In this document: piece by piece, positions 54,993 to 64,000 of the stretch | Numbering within the stretch: position 1 is the first letter of the stretch | Layout: each line of letters begins with the position of its first letter | Assembly: GCA_003116975.1 (NCBI GenBank) | Contig: BGKB01000053.1 | Location: 308,346-372,345, forward strand | Reading direction: 5' to 3' | Source of the DNA: Aurantiochytrium sp. KH105 | Taxonomy: Eukaryota; Sar; Bigyra; Thraustochytrida; Thraustochytriidae | DNA length: 64,000 nt | The notes under the pieces: model-generated | Database searches by the model: none | Told to the model about the DNA's origin: nothing | Seen by the model: only the letters and a program-made list of their open reading frames with translations | Program-made: the position numbers and the translations under genes

Positions 54993-55302
54993 ATAGCAAG
55001 GGGGAGGAGGAGGAGACGGCGCAGCAGGGGGAGCGGGAGGCGGTGAGCTGGCAGAACGGCGTGGCGGGCGGCGGCGGCCGGCTTGGCGCGATGGCGGGCG
55101 ACGGGGAGCTGAGCCGCGAGGAGCTGGCGCGGTTCGCGAAGAAGAAGGCGCGGCAGCTGAAGGCGCGCGAGGAGGAGGTCGCCGCGCTGCAGGCCAGGGT
55201 CGCCGCGCTCGAGCAGGCGGCCGCCAAGCACGCGGCCAGCGACGGCGACGGCGAGGGGCAGGCGGCGGCGAGCAACGGGGCCGATGGCGAGGCGGCGGCG
55301 GC

Positions 55303-55336
<34 letters not shown>

Positions 55337-58300
55337 GAGCTGCAGGCCGCGGTCGCCAAGAAGGATGAGGTCATGAAGAAGCTGCGCGAGGTGGTGCCCA
55401 AGTTCAAGGCACTGCAAACGAGGTTCGCCAAGGTGAAGGGCGAGCACGCCGAGGCCTCGCAGCGAAACGAAGCGCTCGAGAAGGAACTCGCCGGCTATAA
55501 ACAGCGCGTGGAAGAACTCGAGTTTAAGGTGCAGAGTCTTCAAGATATGGTGCAGTCTGGTCTTGTGGACGTGGAAGGGGCAGAGCACCGCGCTCGCGAA
55601 GCCCTGGCCGAGACCCAGCAGCAACTCGTTGTCCGCGAAAAGGCCATTGGCGACCTGCAGACCCAGCTCGAGACGCTTCAGGCAGACCACGACGCACATT
55701 TGGCCAATCTCGAAGATGAACGTCGTACGTCCGCGGGCCTTCGCGCCGAGCTCGAGGCCATGCAGGAGCGTCTCAAACAAGCTGAACAAGCACCGCCATC
55801 TGGAACCGACGTTCTCGAGAACTTGCAGGGTGAGCTCGAGGATGCCCTGCAGAGCAGCGCTGCGACGATTGAAGAGCTCCGCGCGGAGCTTGACAACGCG
55901 CGCAACAGCAGTGCGCCTCATGAAGAGGACGAGGAACTTTTTGCAGAGACCATTGAAACTCTCCGTAAGGATCTCGAAGAGGCACAGGCGCGAAACGCAA
56001 TGCGTGCTCAAAACGAAAACGCCTTGTCAGAGACAATTGAATCGCTGCAAAAGCAACTCGCGGCCAAGGAACATGAAAGCAAGGCAGCCTCTGAGGAGAC
56101 CCAGGGTTTGCGAGATCAACTGAGCGAGCATGGAGAAAGTGCGCTGCGACTGCAAAATGAGCTTTCGGCAACAATTGAAAAGCTCGAGGCAGATGTCTCT
56201 GCTCGTGCCGACGAATACAAGGCTCTTGAAACTAAACTTGAGGAAATGAGGACACAACGCAATCATGATGACCAGAATGATGTCGGTGATCAAGTCGCGA
56301 ATACCGAAGGTGATCAAGTCGCGAATACCGAAGGTGATCAAGACGCGAATACCGAAGGCGATCGCGCGGCACTTGAGCTTGTTACCAAAAAACTCGAAGA
56401 AGCCCACTCTGAACTTGAGATTGTTCGTCAAGAGCTCCGAGAGTCGCAGGCAAGTCACCAAGACCAAGTTGAAAATCTCGAGACCGAGCTCACTCGCGCT
56501 CGCAGTGAGCTCGAGGACAATCAAGGCGAGCTGGAGACTGCCAAGGCTGAGCTTGAAGCTGCAAAGGCAGCGCATGCTTCTCAAGGTCACGTCGACAATG
56601 AGCAAGTAGAGACGTTGGAAGCCGCACTTGCTCAAGCTCGAGGTGCTCTCGAGGAGAATCAAGGCGAATTGGAGACCGCCAAGGCCGAGCTGGAGACTGC
56701 CAAGGCTGAGCTTGAAGCTGCGAAGGCAGCCTCCGGCGATGATTCTCAGTATCACGTCGATAGTGAGCATGTCGAGACGTTGGAAACCGCACTTGCTCAA
56801 GCTAAGGGTGCTCTCGAGGAGAATCAAGGCGAATTGGAGACCGTCAAGGCCGAGCTGGAGACTGCCAAGGCCGAGCTGGACGCCCTCAAGGCAGCCTCTG
56901 AAGATGCCTCCAACGACCATGTCGACAATGAGCAAATAGACGCTTTGAAAGCAGAATTGGAGGAAGCCCGGGGTGCTCTCGAGGAGAACCAAGAAGAGCG
57001 GGAAGCTGTCAAGGCCGAGCTGGAGACTGCCAAGGCTGAGCTTGAAACTGCAAAGGCAGCCTCTGAAGGTGCTTCCAACGACCATGTCGACAATGAGCAA
57101 ATAGACGCTTTGAAAGCAGAATTGGAGGAAGCCCGGGGTGCTCTCGAGGCGAACCAAGAAGAGCTGGAAGCTGTCAAGTCGGAGCTTGAAGCTGCGAAGG
57201 CAGCCTCCGGCGATGATTCTCAGTATCACGTCGATAGTGAGCATGTCGAGACGTTGGAAACCGCACTTGCTCAAGCTAAGGGTGCTCTCGAGGAGAATCA
57301 AGGCGAATTGGAGACCGTCAAGGCCGAGCTGGAGACTGCCAAGGCCGAGCTGGACGCCCTCAAGGCAGCCTCTGAAGATACCTCCAACGACCATGTCGAC
57401 AATGAGCAAATAGACGCTTTGAAAGCAGAATTGGAGGAAGCCCGGGGTGCTCTCGAGGAGAACCAAGAAGAGCGGGAAGCTGTCAAGCTCGCGCTGGAAG
57501 CTGTCAAGACCGAGCTGGAAACTACCAAGGTCGAACGAGACGCCCTCAAGGCAGCGCCTGCCGAAGGCCACATTGACAATGAGCAAGTTGAGACGTTGGA
57601 AACCGCCCTGGCTCAAGCTCGCAGGGATCTCGACGAAAGCAGGGAGCTGCTGGAACGAGTACGGGCCGAACATGCTCAAGAATTATCCGTACAAGGACAA
57701 CAAGGAGAAAACTCTATGAATGAGCAGGTGGTCGCTTTGCAGGTAGAGTTGGAGGAAACACGTAATGCGCTAGAAGCTGCCCGCGTTGAAAGTGGTGATA
57801 ACGTGGCCGCACAGCAGACAAATCCTGGAGAACGCCAAAGCGAAGCTGCAAACGTGGAGCGACTGCTGCAAGCACTTGCCTTGGCAGAGAGCCGTGAGGA
57901 GGTCGCCATGGACGCCTCGCTACAGGCGAATGCAGCCTTGGCGGCCGCCGAGCACGACGCGAAAGCTCGCGAAGAAGAGATGAAAACAGAACGCGAAGCA
58001 CTGGAGCGCAAGGCACTTGAATGGAAAAAGCGCGCAGCGGAGCTGAGTAAGCGATTCAAGCTTGCAAAGGAGCGTCTTGTGACATTTACCAAGGAACGCG
58101 ATGAGGCAAAGTCCCGCCATGTTAGCGCAGTGCTACACCTCTTTGAGCGGTCATTCGTTGCAAGGCGACGTAAGGCAAGCGCGCTTTCGCGGTGGCGCAG
58201 CGCGACCATGGCCGTGGCGCGATCGACGCTCGAGGCTCAGGCGAGTGACGCTCGGGCCAAGGCGGGTAAAGAGGTGGATGAGGAACGCGAGCAACGTAGC

Positions 58301-60163
58301 AAGCTCGAAGCAGAGTGCAAGCGTCTCGAGGAGCAAATCCAGGGCCACGAAGCGTTTTCACAGAAACTAAAGGGCATGCTCTCTGCTGCTCGCGCAGAAG
58401 TGGAAAGCCGGCAAGAAGCCGAGGCAATGGCGCGCGCAGCACCTCCCGGATTCGATCCAAGCAAGGACATTTTGTGCGCAGTCAAGATCGGGGAATCAAC
58501 ATGGGTTTGTGTGCAATGCCGCCAGAACGATGCTGGTGTGGACGGTGGAGAGTCCGTAAAACAAGCGGACGAAGCCGGCGAGGACTCTGCCGAAGCGGGC
58601 GAATCTTTTCGATGGGCACGCGCCGAGACCATTGCGAAATGGGCCGGCGGCAAGCGATATGCTTTGCCCGAAACCGTGGACGAAGTGGTGCGGCGCGAGT
58701 TTGAGCACAAGGTGCACGAGTCGCGCGAGCAAGCTGCGTGGGCTCTCGCCGAGAAGGAGCATTTGGCGAACGATTTGGCCAAGGCGAAGCGTAACGCGCA
58801 GCTAGCCGTCAAGGCTGCCAAGGAAGGCGCCAAAAAGGTGGACGCCAAGGCCAAGGCAACGGAAGCGAAGTTGCGGTCGCAGCTGGAATCTGAGCTCGCT
58901 CGCGTCACTCGTCTGGCGGACAAGCGGCAAGAGGGTATTGAGACGATTCAAGCAGAAAAGGCGAACGTTGAAATTGCCTTGGCCTCTGCGCGTCGGGATC
59001 TGGCCGAGGCGGAAAAGGCCCGCAACATTCTGGAAGCATCCATTGCAGAGCGCTTTGAGGAAATGCGAGCACGTCTTGCTCGTGCGAACGAGGAGGCTCT
59101 CGAAAACGCACAAGCCGATCACGAGGGCGCCATCTCTTCCCTTCGTGTCAAAGCAGAAACTTTGGAGACGGAGCTCAGTGCAGCAAGAGAGGCGCTTGCA
59201 AATGCGGAGACGTCTCTGCAGTCTGCCGTCTCGGAGCGGAAGCGCAGCGAGAGCTCGCTCTTGGCATCACAACAAGAGACGGAGGAGCTGCGGGCTCGAC
59301 TGAAGAAGGTACAAGAGACCATGGCAACCAAGAAGACGCCTGTAACAACGTACTGGAAAGCTCCAGAGCCTCCTGAGCGGATTGCGCCGGAAAAAACGGG
59401 CGTGGAACCGGTGTGGGGCGAGAATGCGGCGACTGGCTACCCGCGCGATTCGGATCGCGAAAATGCCGCTGTATTGGCGCGTGCCAGTGGCGAGGCGTCT
59501 CACCGCCAACATGTAAAGGATTTAGGTGGCAAAACAGACTTTAGAGAAGAGGGGGGCTCGTCGGACCAGCTGTCCCGCAACGAGGCGCAACGTACAATGG
59601 ATCCGGTCCTTGCGGCTGCGGCATCGGCGTGGGGCAGCTCATCGGGCGACTTGAGCGATGCGGCAGCAGACAGTGGCATGAATATGTCGACGCAGTCGCA
59701 ATCTCCCTTTGTAGAACAACTCGACGCGCTGCGCTCGCAGCAAGCTCGCGAACGTGTCTCGTGGCAGCGTGAAAAAGACGAGCTTTGCGATCGCGTGGAA
59801 GACGCGGAGAAGGAGCGGAAGCTACTTTTGGAGCAAGTCGAGGTCCTCAAGGAGGAAATTCGCGAGTCGAGACGATCGCAAGCCCGTACACAGACACTCT
59901 CGGCAGAGAACTCTGCTGTTGACGATGCGAAGCGCGTCGAGGACAACCTGACGTACCTGAAACATGTCGTTTTCAAGTACATGGTGGCAAGCGATGCGAG
60001 CGAGCGCAAGACGCTGTTGCCTGTGGTGGGCACAATTTTGCAATTCGGCCCGCAAGATGTAGAAAAGATTAGGGCACAACTAGAGACGGAAGATGCTGGC
60101 GGTGCTGGCGTCGCTGCTGCTAGGGGCGTCGTGGGCATGCTTTTTGGTGGCGGGGGGTCATAA
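54989..60163 (+). CDS. GRIP-domain golgin, long coiled-coil Golgi tether
   Basis: Up to 1,724 residues from 54989; MAGDGELSREELARFAKKKA at 55091 is the alternative start and is where conserved-looking sequence begins. A poly-Gln run at ~105-116. Almost the whole protein is heptad coiled coil (LQARVAALEQ, LQDMVQSGLVDVEGAEHRAR, etc.). Residues ~430-460 hold GDQVANTE octapeptide repeats, and ~530-830 near-identical blocks (LETALAQAKGALEENQGELE, NDHVDNEQIDALKAELEEAR). The C-terminus has DNLTYLKHVVFKYMVASDAS, ERKTLLPVVGTILQFGPQDV, the GRIP domain with its key Tyr and dihydrophobic positions. GRIP binds ARL1-GTP on the trans-Golgi; golgins capture transport vesicles. The order fits golgin-245/golgin-97-like proteins. 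Confidence 0.9.
55303..55333 (+). repeat. CAG repeat encoding poly-Gln in golgin
   Basis: About ten uninterrupted CAG codons in frame. Likely polymorphic in length. Confidence 0.93.
56284..56358 (+). repeat. 24-nt tandem repeat in golgin (three units)
   Basis: GGTGATCAAGTCGCGAATAC with CGAA is repeated three times with single changes, encoding GDQVANTE, GDQVANTE and GDQDANTE. Confidence 0.92.
56701..57490 (+). repeat. 474-nt in-frame internal duplication in golgin
   Basis: The sequence beginning GCAGCCTCCGGCGATGATTC at ~56727 recurs at ~57201, and GCCCGGGGTGCTCTCGAGGA at 56967 recurs at 57441. The offset is 474 nt (158 codons), with very few differences. Shorter related copies (NDHVDNEQIDALKAELEEAR) lie between. 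The near identity at nucleotide level means a recent duplication or gene conversion. Confidence 0.92.
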
Positions 60164-61233
60164 ATGGTATGATTTTAGTCTTTGGTTTTTTTTTTTTATC
60201 TGGCATAGAATAGGTCGAACACCATCATGCTTTTGTGTCATGTTTTGTGGGGAAGAGGGAGGTGAGTGGGGCTTTGGGGGGAGGGGGGGAGGGCAGATTG
60301 ATCAAAGTCTATGTTACTCATGTCTCGATTTGGGAAAACCAATTGTGCATCTGTACTCAGAAATTGGTCTATTTGGTTTCAAAAAAAGGCCTCCGGTCAA
60401 AAAAAAAGGAACAAAAAAAAAAGGCTTTGAAATTGCGTTGCGCTCGGCGTGCAGGAGGATGAACACAAAGCACAAGGTGAAAACCTGATCTGAAGGGATA
60501 GTACCGGAATAGGCCAAGGTAGATCTCGTCCTCATTTTCTAAAATTGAAGGCCCAGCCTGCCTACAACGCACATTCGCTGGGGGACGATAAACACATGAA
60601 TGCACGTGGAGGTATTGATCCACAATAATGAAGTGGACATTCCCAAAGACCTGATGCCAGGCGGGAAACTGCTATGAGAGAGCGTAGACACCCGACGACA
60701 AACGTCGGAGGGTTACGACGCAAGAACATTACGTCGCACGTGCACAACACACCGAGCATGATCGGTATGAACACCCAAAATAACCTTAGTACAGTCATAG
60801 ACCTACATAGCAGAAGTGGACCAGGGTCACGACCCTGGGACCACTGAGCCGAATAGACTTGGCAGCGACCAAACCCGATGCCAGAAGCCGGCAGAACCGA
60901 AACCCACCAGAATATTGAACTACACCAAATCTTTCTTCGAGCAGCAGCGTGAAAAGCAATCAAACTACCTTCCCGTTTCGTGCTAGCCACGGAACGGAAT
61001 TTCTTTTACGTTTATTGAAATCAAATTCTTCTTTCTACTCTTTCAGACCTCTGAGGACTCTCTGTCAACAAGGAGTGCAGACAAAGGGAAAATAAAAACG
61101 AAAGTTCCGGCGGGCTTGCCAAGTTGTTGTTTATTTACAAAGGCAAAGATGATCTGGCTGCCAATTTGGTAAAGGTTGAAATTATTGACACCAGAAAAAA
61201 TTCTTCTCCTTTTCTTTTCCTTTCCTTTCCTCC
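60164..61233. other. Convergent 3' region golgin/LCAT-like
   Basis: About 1.07 kb with poly-T (60187-60200), poly-G, and a run of A-rich tracts (60385-60425). A minus-strand frame (60562-60990) is open but begins only with GTG and lacks recognisable features. A perfect 8-bp-arm palindrome, CCAGGGTC-AC-GACCCTGG, sits at about 60819-60838. Confidence 0.5.
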
Positions 61234-63594
61234 TCACGATGGAGGGAGTCGAATGAGAAAGCTGATGAGAGCGTTGTGAAGTTTCGTACAGTTGAGAATG
61301 GCCCGATGCTCCACGCCTTCAATTTCGGTGAAGGCGACATTGCACTCGTTTGCCCACCTTCGTGGATGCTTTAAAACCCCGTATGGAACGGTGCCGTCGC
61401 CGGAGGCTCTCCGACCGTCCGGTTGCTTTGTTTTGCGTGTCTCGTAGAGAACTCCATGGCTCAATTTGATGCCGCGAGCCTTTGCGTACTTTCGATCAAT
61501 CTTTACCGAGGTGTCGATTCTGAGGTCGCTTGCAAGCCTATTGGAACGAACCTGCTTTGCCTGGCGCTTGAACACGGTTGAGATCACAGTGTCAACATTG
61601 ACGGCATGAATGGCGTATACGTTTTCGACGGGAGGGGCAGAGGTCTGTATAAAAGGGTCTTTTTCGTAATTTTCCCCTTGCCAGAGATCAACCGTTGGTG
61701 AGAGCCCTTCCAACTTGAGAACGTCCAGAGACGTTGACAGCGTGTACCTTGAGCTCGCCGCGTTAAAGGCATTTTTGCGGCGCTTGGTTTTGTAAAGGGT
61801 TGTCATGGGCGCAGCGTGGCGAGGCATCTCCGCGCCGGCTTCTTGGTAGAGCGTTTCAGGCGGGAACCAGGTGATTTCCATTTCTGCCTCTGCGGAGCAC
61901 CCATATCGCGTGCGGGAGGTTTTTGCGTTGGCGAGAGGAAAAGTAAAGCGTTTAGGCGTGCCAGGCTCATAATGCGGATTTTCAAAATCGTGGTTGCGCA
62001 AAATGTGCGCGAGCTGAAATTTATTCTTGCATAGAACCGTTCCAGGGTCAATGACTTTGAGGGTGCCGAGGGAATTCTCAAAGGCAGCACTGCTGGCCTT
62101 GCCGAGCTTGGTGTCGACGCACATGCAGCGCGTGATGCGATTGGGAAGGTATAGGCGACGTGCTGTAACGTCCAGTGCAAGAACCTGCTCGACGATCTCG
62201 ACAGTGAAGATGTCGTCCCCCTGGCCTAACTCGACAGGGGCTTCCATTTCAAACATGACGTAATTGTTGTCGCCGTCCACGGGGCGGATCGGATAAATGG
62301 GATGCGCCGTATACCAAGCGGTTGCAAGGGTCGTGGGCCCAAAGCGAATGCGCAGACGGAGCTGGCCCAAGTTGCGATAAAAGGAGGCAATTTGGCGCAG
62401 ATCGATTTTGGTGATCTTGAAGCGTATCATGCCCGTCTGCTTGATGATGCTAGGATACAAGCAATTCGCTGCGGTATGGTCGTCTTCGATATCTCCAGAT
62501 GTAGCCACTGGCAGCAGGAAAGGTGTCGACCCCAAGGACCGGCCCATGATGAGGGCAGCATGCGAAGAGAGAAAGGCCGCAGGAAGACCCATGTTGGATC
62601 CATGCACGAGACTCTGCAAGGCGCTCGGAGATCCGAGATGCGGGCCGCCCACGGGGAGATAGGTGTCGATGTGCTGATCGATCCACTCGCGTCCGCGACG
62701 ATCCAAGGCAAAACGCAAAAGATATTCGCCCATTTGGCAGCCCATGGAGTGACAGAGAAGAACGACGCGACGACTGTCGTTCTCTTGGCACATTTGCTCG
62801 ATGCGATCAAGGGTACGCGTAAAGTATTGGTCTCTCTCCTCGAGAATACGAGGCGGCATGCGCCAGTCGTACGATGCGGCATCGAGATCCTTTTCTGGAG
62901 TGTAACCACCGCGCTTGACGAGAGCGCTAATTACGGGCCCGAACACGTAGGTCTGGGCGTTCATGAAGAGACCTGGTTCGAGAAAATCAACACCACGCAA
63001 GCCCGGAATGGCGCGCACCCGCACACCTTCTCGCTCAGAAATGAGGTCCGTCTGAAGCGACATGTGCACAAGCCAATCATTCCGCATACGGACCTGCTCT
63101 GCATCGTCGTCGTTGGTCTCAAAAACGCTCGACGTTCCCAAAAATTTGCCCGTGAAACCCAGACGGCCGAGCGACATCCAAATGCGCTTTCCCTCCCATC
63201 GAGGCACAATACTTGATGACTCAACTCGGAGCGAACTCGACATGAAGCCAGGAATAATGAGGACGGGTTTGCGCGTTGTGCCTTCAGGGAGGGTTTTCGC
63301 AGGTTTTGCGATTCCTACATTCTCCACGACCACGGCGTGGCGATGTCCGGGCCCAAAGGTCGCCTGTCGCACCACCTCCTCGGCATCGTGCAAGAGGACG
63401 GTCGCCAGTCCTGTCTGCTGCACGAGCGTATTGTCAGCGTCTTCCTGGGACGAGCCCTGGCGCAACAAGCTTGGCGCGTCTCGCGCACGCTGCTTGCGCT
63501 CCCTCGCCGAGGCGTCTGCGACTTCGGGCGCGCCTGCGTCCTCTCGCAGACTCCGACTCGTGGCGTAGTTTTCCTCCGGCCCTGTCAGGGTCAT
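61234..63594 (-). CDS. LCAT/PDAT-family acyltransferase (or phospholipase) with C2-like insert
   Basis: 786 residues, start at 63594 (MTLTGPEENYATSRSLREDA). After ~110 variable residues comes the LCAT core: KPVLIIPGFMSSSLRVESS (entry/oxyanion block), WEGKRIWMSLGRLG, RVRAIPGLRGVDFLEPGLF, DLDAASYDWRMPP, and RRVVLLCHSMGCQMGEYLLR, the nucleophile Ser in HSMG. PVGGPHLGSPSALQSLVHGS is the LCAT Gly-rich block. A ~200-residue insert resembles a C2 beta-sandwich (RFKITKIDLRQIASFYRNLG, LRLRIRFGPT, FEMEAPVELGQGDDIFTVEI). Then the rest of the triad: ASGDGTVPY (Asp) and VEHRAILN (His). The family makes sterol esters or triacylglycerol from phospholipid acyl groups, or hydrolyses them. No transmembrane helix or signal peptide is obvious, unlike PDAT1, so it is likely cytosolic and recruited to membranes by the C2-like part. 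Confidence 0.85.
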   Translation of the reverse strand: MTLTGPEENYATSRSLREDAGAPEVADASARERKQRARDAPSLLRQGSSQEDADNTLVQQTGLATVLLHDAEEVVRQATFGPGHRHAVVVENVGIAKPAKTLPEGTTRKPVLIIPGFMSSSLRVESSSIVPRWEGKRIWMSLGRLGFTGKFLGTSSVFETNDDDAEQVRMRNDWLVHMSLQTDLISEREGVRVRAIPGLRGVDFLEPGLFMNAQTYVFGPVISALVKRGGYTPEKDLDAASYDWRMPPRILEERDQYFTRTLDRIEQMCQENDSRRVVLLCHSMGCQMGEYLLRFALDRRGREWIDQHIDTYLPVGGPHLGSPSALQSLVHGSNMGLPAAFLSSHAALIMGRSLGSTPFLLPVATSGDIEDDHTAANCLYPSIIKQTGMIRFKITKIDLRQIASFYRNLGQLRLRIRFGPTTLATAWYTAHPIYPIRPVDGDNNYVMFEMEAPVELGQGDDIFTVEIVEQVLALDVTARRLYLPNRITRCMCVDTKLGKASSAAFENSLGTLKVIDPGTVLCKNKFQLAHILRNHDFENPHYEPGTPKRFTFPLANAKTSRTRYGCSAEAEMEITWFPPETLYQEAGAEMPRHAAPMTTLYKTKRRKNAFNAASSRYTLSTSLDVLKLEGLSPTVDLWQGENYEKDPFIQTSAPPVENVYAIHAVNVDTVISTVFKRQAKQVRSNRLASDLRIDTSVKIDRKYAKARGIKLSHGVLYETRKTKQPDGRRASGDGTVPYGVLKHPRRWANECNVAFTEIEGVEHRAILNCTKLHNALISFLIRLPPS

Positions 63595-64000
63595 GGTCGT
63601 CTTCCGTTTGCGGCTTTGCTCCCGGGCCCTGCCTGCATCCTGGCTTCCCAGGCCAGCGCTTTTTTGCTCGCCGCTGCAGGCGCCATGTCACTCTTGTCGC
63701 GCGTGCGTGTGTCTCTCCCCGTGCGACACATCGCGGCGCTTTGCCAGAAGGACGTGTGTACTGGACGTATACTGGACACGTGCGACACTGCTGTGGCTGG
63801 CTGGCTGGCGCGTCGTGTCTGGCTCGCACGAACGACGCGCCGCTCGCTGGTCGAGGGGTCGAATGAGGACTTGGCGGGGACGAGCGACGTGGGCCGGCCG
63901 TGGCGGATTGCGGGAGCGCGCGGCCACATCAGCGCTGGAGAAGGAAAGTCTCGTTGCGATACTCCCAAGTCGTTCGTCACCTGGCTAGGCTAACAAGCTA
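63595..64000. other. Upstream region of LCAT-like gene, window end
   Basis: About 400 nt, GC-rich. Several short open frames, none convincing. Presumed promoter of the minus-strand LCAT-like gene. Confidence 0.5.

Noticed and set aside
56284-57490. CRISPR-like array
   Set aside because: Repeats are in-frame protein-coding coiled-coil duplications in a eukaryotic gene, without unique spacers.
56027-57679. 550-codon minus-strand ORF
   Set aside because: Antisense shadow of the repetitive golgin coiled coil; Leu/Phe/Ser-rich repeats arise from the GAG/CTC-rich sense codons.
60562-60990. 142-codon minus-strand frame
   Set aside because: Starts with GTG only, Cys/Leu-rich, no conserved features, lies in a 3' spacer; not enough for a gene call.
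1-64000. tRNA, rRNA or snRNA genes
   Set aside because: No B-box-like GGTTCGAANCC with matching acceptor stem, and no recognisable rRNA or U6-type sequence, was seen on reading; a covariance search would be needed to exclude divergent ones.

Overview
The window reads as a compact, gene-dense nuclear segment of a unicellular eukaryote. Genes are long, GC-rich, mostly intronless ORFs with a standard genetic code. Some carry short GT-AG introns of about 33-90 nt. Microsatellites lie between genes and also inside them, as poly-Q, poly-G, poly-S/N and acidic runs. The gene set is eukaryotic: peroxin, GRIP golgin, 9-1-1 clamp, protein prenyltransferase, NC2 histone fold and EPG5. One bacterial/plastid-type gene (lpxD), an EF-hand lysophospholipid acyltransferase and an LCAT-family acyltransferase are also present. 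A heterotrophic stramenopile of thraustochytrid type is my best guess, but that is inference and not something the sequence proves. Two single N characters (17980, 40580) show it is a draft assembly; the second sits on an obvious assembly duplication.

Layout, left to right. 1-8809(-): almost all of a giant intronless EPG5-like autophagy tether that runs off the left edge. 9648-10700(-): NPPY-type methyltransferase. 12167-12808(-): FAM173-type mitochondrial lysine methyltransferase. 13762-16785(+): SPB1/FTSJ3 ribosome-biogenesis methyltransferase. 17.2-18.2 kb: a mosaic of duplicated and inverted fragments with a partial ORF. 18131-19546(-): membrane-anchored DUF2804 protein. 20533-22308(-): TDP1. 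22848-24404(+): xylulokinase. 24589-25755: a 1.17-kb element with terminal inverted repeats and TA flanks. 26054-27340(-): PEX13. 28047-28664(+): DRAP1/NC2-alpha, one intron. 29084-30316(-): geranylgeranyltransferase-I beta. 31932-33302(+): paraoxonase-like protein. 33892-35592(+): EF-hand LPCAT. 35942-36733(+): ALKBH7. 36997-38199(-): RAD9. 38764-39609(+): enoyl-CoA isomerase-like crotonase. 39894-41019(-): His-rich SAM methyltransferase split by an assembly error. 42006-43544(+): FBXO9-like F-box protein. 44144-50218(+): RCC1-repeat/IQGAP-type RasGAP fusion. 50380-51147(-): SFT2. 51933-53333(+): RNF25-like RWD-RING ligase. 53631-54480(-): LpxD-like acyltransferase, three exons. 54989-60163(+): GRIP golgin. 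61234-63594(-): LCAT-family acyltransferase with a C2-like insert.

There are no operons. Neighbours are arranged as divergent pairs sharing 0.5-1.6 kb upstream regions and convergent pairs with 0.16-0.4 kb between stops. Several products belong to shared cell biology without being clustered by function: membrane traffic (EPG5, SFT2, golgin), lipid metabolism (LPCAT, LCAT-like, enoyl-CoA isomerase, PEX13), genome maintenance (TDP1, RAD9), and four SAM methyltransferases. The most unusual items are the RCC1-RasGAP fusion, the RING domain interrupted by a coiled coil, the eukaryotic lpxD, the LCAT/C2 architecture, a possible 33-nt intron and the TIR element.
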